Shown in pieces: positions 5,260 through 5,980 of a DNA stretch of 5,980 nt. Under the pieces are notes generated by a model. It saw only the letters and a program-made list of their open reading frames with translations. It did no database searches and was not told the origin of the DNA. Each line of letters begins with the position of its first letter. Position 1 is the stretch's first letter. The DNA comes from Acidobacteriota bacterium (GTDB lineage: Bacteria; Acidobacteriota; Terriglobia; Acidiferrales; UBA7541): assembly GCA_003224515.1 (NCBI GenBank), contig QHZC01000725.1, forward strand, positions 1 through 5,980, given 5' to 3'. A program made the position numbers and the translations under genes.

Positions 5260-5980
5260 GTGAAATCAGGGAAATCGAAGATCCGCGGACGCGTCTTTTT
5301 CCTAAGCTGCGCCATTCTGCTCAAAGCCGCTAACGCCCATTCACAAGATTCCAGTTCCAAGCCCGCGGGAAGCGCCGCTAGCGCGCCGAGCGAAATTACA
5401 ACCACAGGCGGACCCACCGCCGCGCTAAAAGCCGTGCTTTCCGCGGCTTGTTCCCAGAACCAAACCGAGTTTGTTCGTTTTCTCACGGCTCGCAACAGAG
5501 AGGCGTTTTCTCGCATGACGCCACCTGCCCGCGTCGCGTTGCTGAAGCGCTTTGTGCTTCTGAATGAGCCGGGCAAACCCACGGCGTCCGCGAATCCCGC
5601 AGGCCGGCCCATTCTTCGCTGCCAGACTCCCGACGTCACCACGGAGATGCAGATTGGCGGGGCCGACCTCCGCGACAATATGGCGTTTCTTCCCATGGAG
5701 CTCCGCGATTCCAGCGACACCACCGGCGCAAGCATCCACCAGATCACCATGGGGCTGGTACGCGAGGACGGGGATTGGAAGCTGCTTTCGCTGGGCTTGC
5801 TTCTCCTGGACCTTCCCGCCCTGGAAGCGGAATGGGATGCCGCCGAGGTGGAATCGACGGAAAAAGGAGCCCTCGCAGCTCTGAAGAAAGTTTCCGACGC
5901 GGTCGAAACCTACCGCAACAAATATTTGCGTCTGCCCGAATCTCTGGCGAATCTGGGGCCGCCCCTTCACGGGGCGGCGA
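5260..5980 (+). CDS. Exported protein of unknown function, pilin-like C-terminal part suspected (partial, 3' end beyond right edge)
   Basis: An open frame of 240 codons runs from GTG 5260 to the right edge without a stop. Residues 1-27 form a signal peptide: KSGKSKIRGR basic start, hydrophobic RVFFLSCAILL, likely cleavage after AANA. A low-complexity Ser/Ala/Pro/Thr linker (about 28-52) follows. Residues about 53-190 are a compact domain with two Cys (64 and 121) and a strand pattern VREDGDWKLLSLGLLLLDLP (167-186) reminiscent of the end of NTF2-like folds. From about residue 200 a helix KGALAALKKVSDAVETYRNK leads to YLRLPESLANLGPP (212-225), the pattern at the start of type II secretion or pilin-like globular domains, where a long helix is followed by a short Pro/Gly loop. 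I cannot name the family. It is co-transcribed with the receiver gene, so the two products may act in one process, possibly at the envelope. Confidence 0.75.
   Translation, partial: MKSGKSKIRGRVFFLSCAILLKAANAHSQDSSSKPAGSAASAPSEITTTGGPTAALKAVLSAACSQNQTEFVRFLTARNREAFSRMTPPARVALLKRFVLLNEPGKPTASANPAGRPILRCQTPDVTTEMQIGGADLRDNMAFLPMELRDSSDTTGASIHQITMGLVREDGDWKLLSLGLLLLDLPALEAEWDAAEVESTEKGALAALKKVSDAVETYRNKYLRLPESLANLGPPLHGAA

Noticed and set aside
4797..5750. 317-codon open frame on the minus strand
   Set aside because: It lies antisense to the receiver gene and the exported protein gene, both of which have good ribosome binding sites and recognisable motifs or a signal peptide. Its translation shows no domain and has shadow-like Arg/Ser-rich composition.
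5425..5970. 181-codon minus-strand frame near the right edge
   Set aside because: It is antisense to the exported protein gene, whose start, signal peptide and coupling to the upstream gene are coherent.

Overview
The window looks like a piece of an Acidobacteriota chromosome, or a closely similar soil bacterium. This is inferred from three things: a large TonB-dependent receptor with an N-terminal carboxypeptidase-regulatory-like domain, moderately high GC, and the style of small secreted and regulatory proteins. The sequence alone does not prove the taxon. No tRNA, rRNA, CRISPR array, insertion sequence or prophage gene is visible.

Left part (1-3709), all on the minus strand: a 946-residue outer-membrane TonB-dependent receptor (3709 to 869) is followed 105 bases downstream by an exported protein-tyrosine-phosphatase-like enzyme. 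The phosphatase starts at 763 and runs off the left edge just inside its catalytic loop (His-Cys-Thr-Ala-Gly). The two genes share an orientation with no obvious terminator between them, so they are probably co-transcribed. The pairing suggests, without proving, uptake or processing of a phosphorylated organic compound outside the cytoplasm.

Middle part (3710-4509): a 324-base spacer separates the receptor from a plus-strand gene for a 147-residue protein I do not recognise. The spacer carries a small cluster of CAGGTG/CACCTG inverted and direct repeats. The unknown gene converges on a thioredoxin-fold, glutaredoxin-like gene (minus strand, CxxC motif). A perfect 7-bp hairpin lies at the junction of the two 3' ends.

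Right part (4800-5980): the glutaredoxin-like gene is divergent from a two-gene plus-strand operon. The first gene encodes a stand-alone receiver-domain-like protein of 116 residues. The second, starting with GTG one base after the first stop, encodes an exported protein of unknown function that runs off the right edge. Its visible end resembles the N-terminal helix region of pilin-like proteins.

The window reads as mostly ordinary chromosomal sequence. The most interesting items are the receptor-phosphatase pair, the unrecognised 147-residue protein, and the receiver coupled to an exported protein. I found nothing that amounts to a clear new defence or mobile system.
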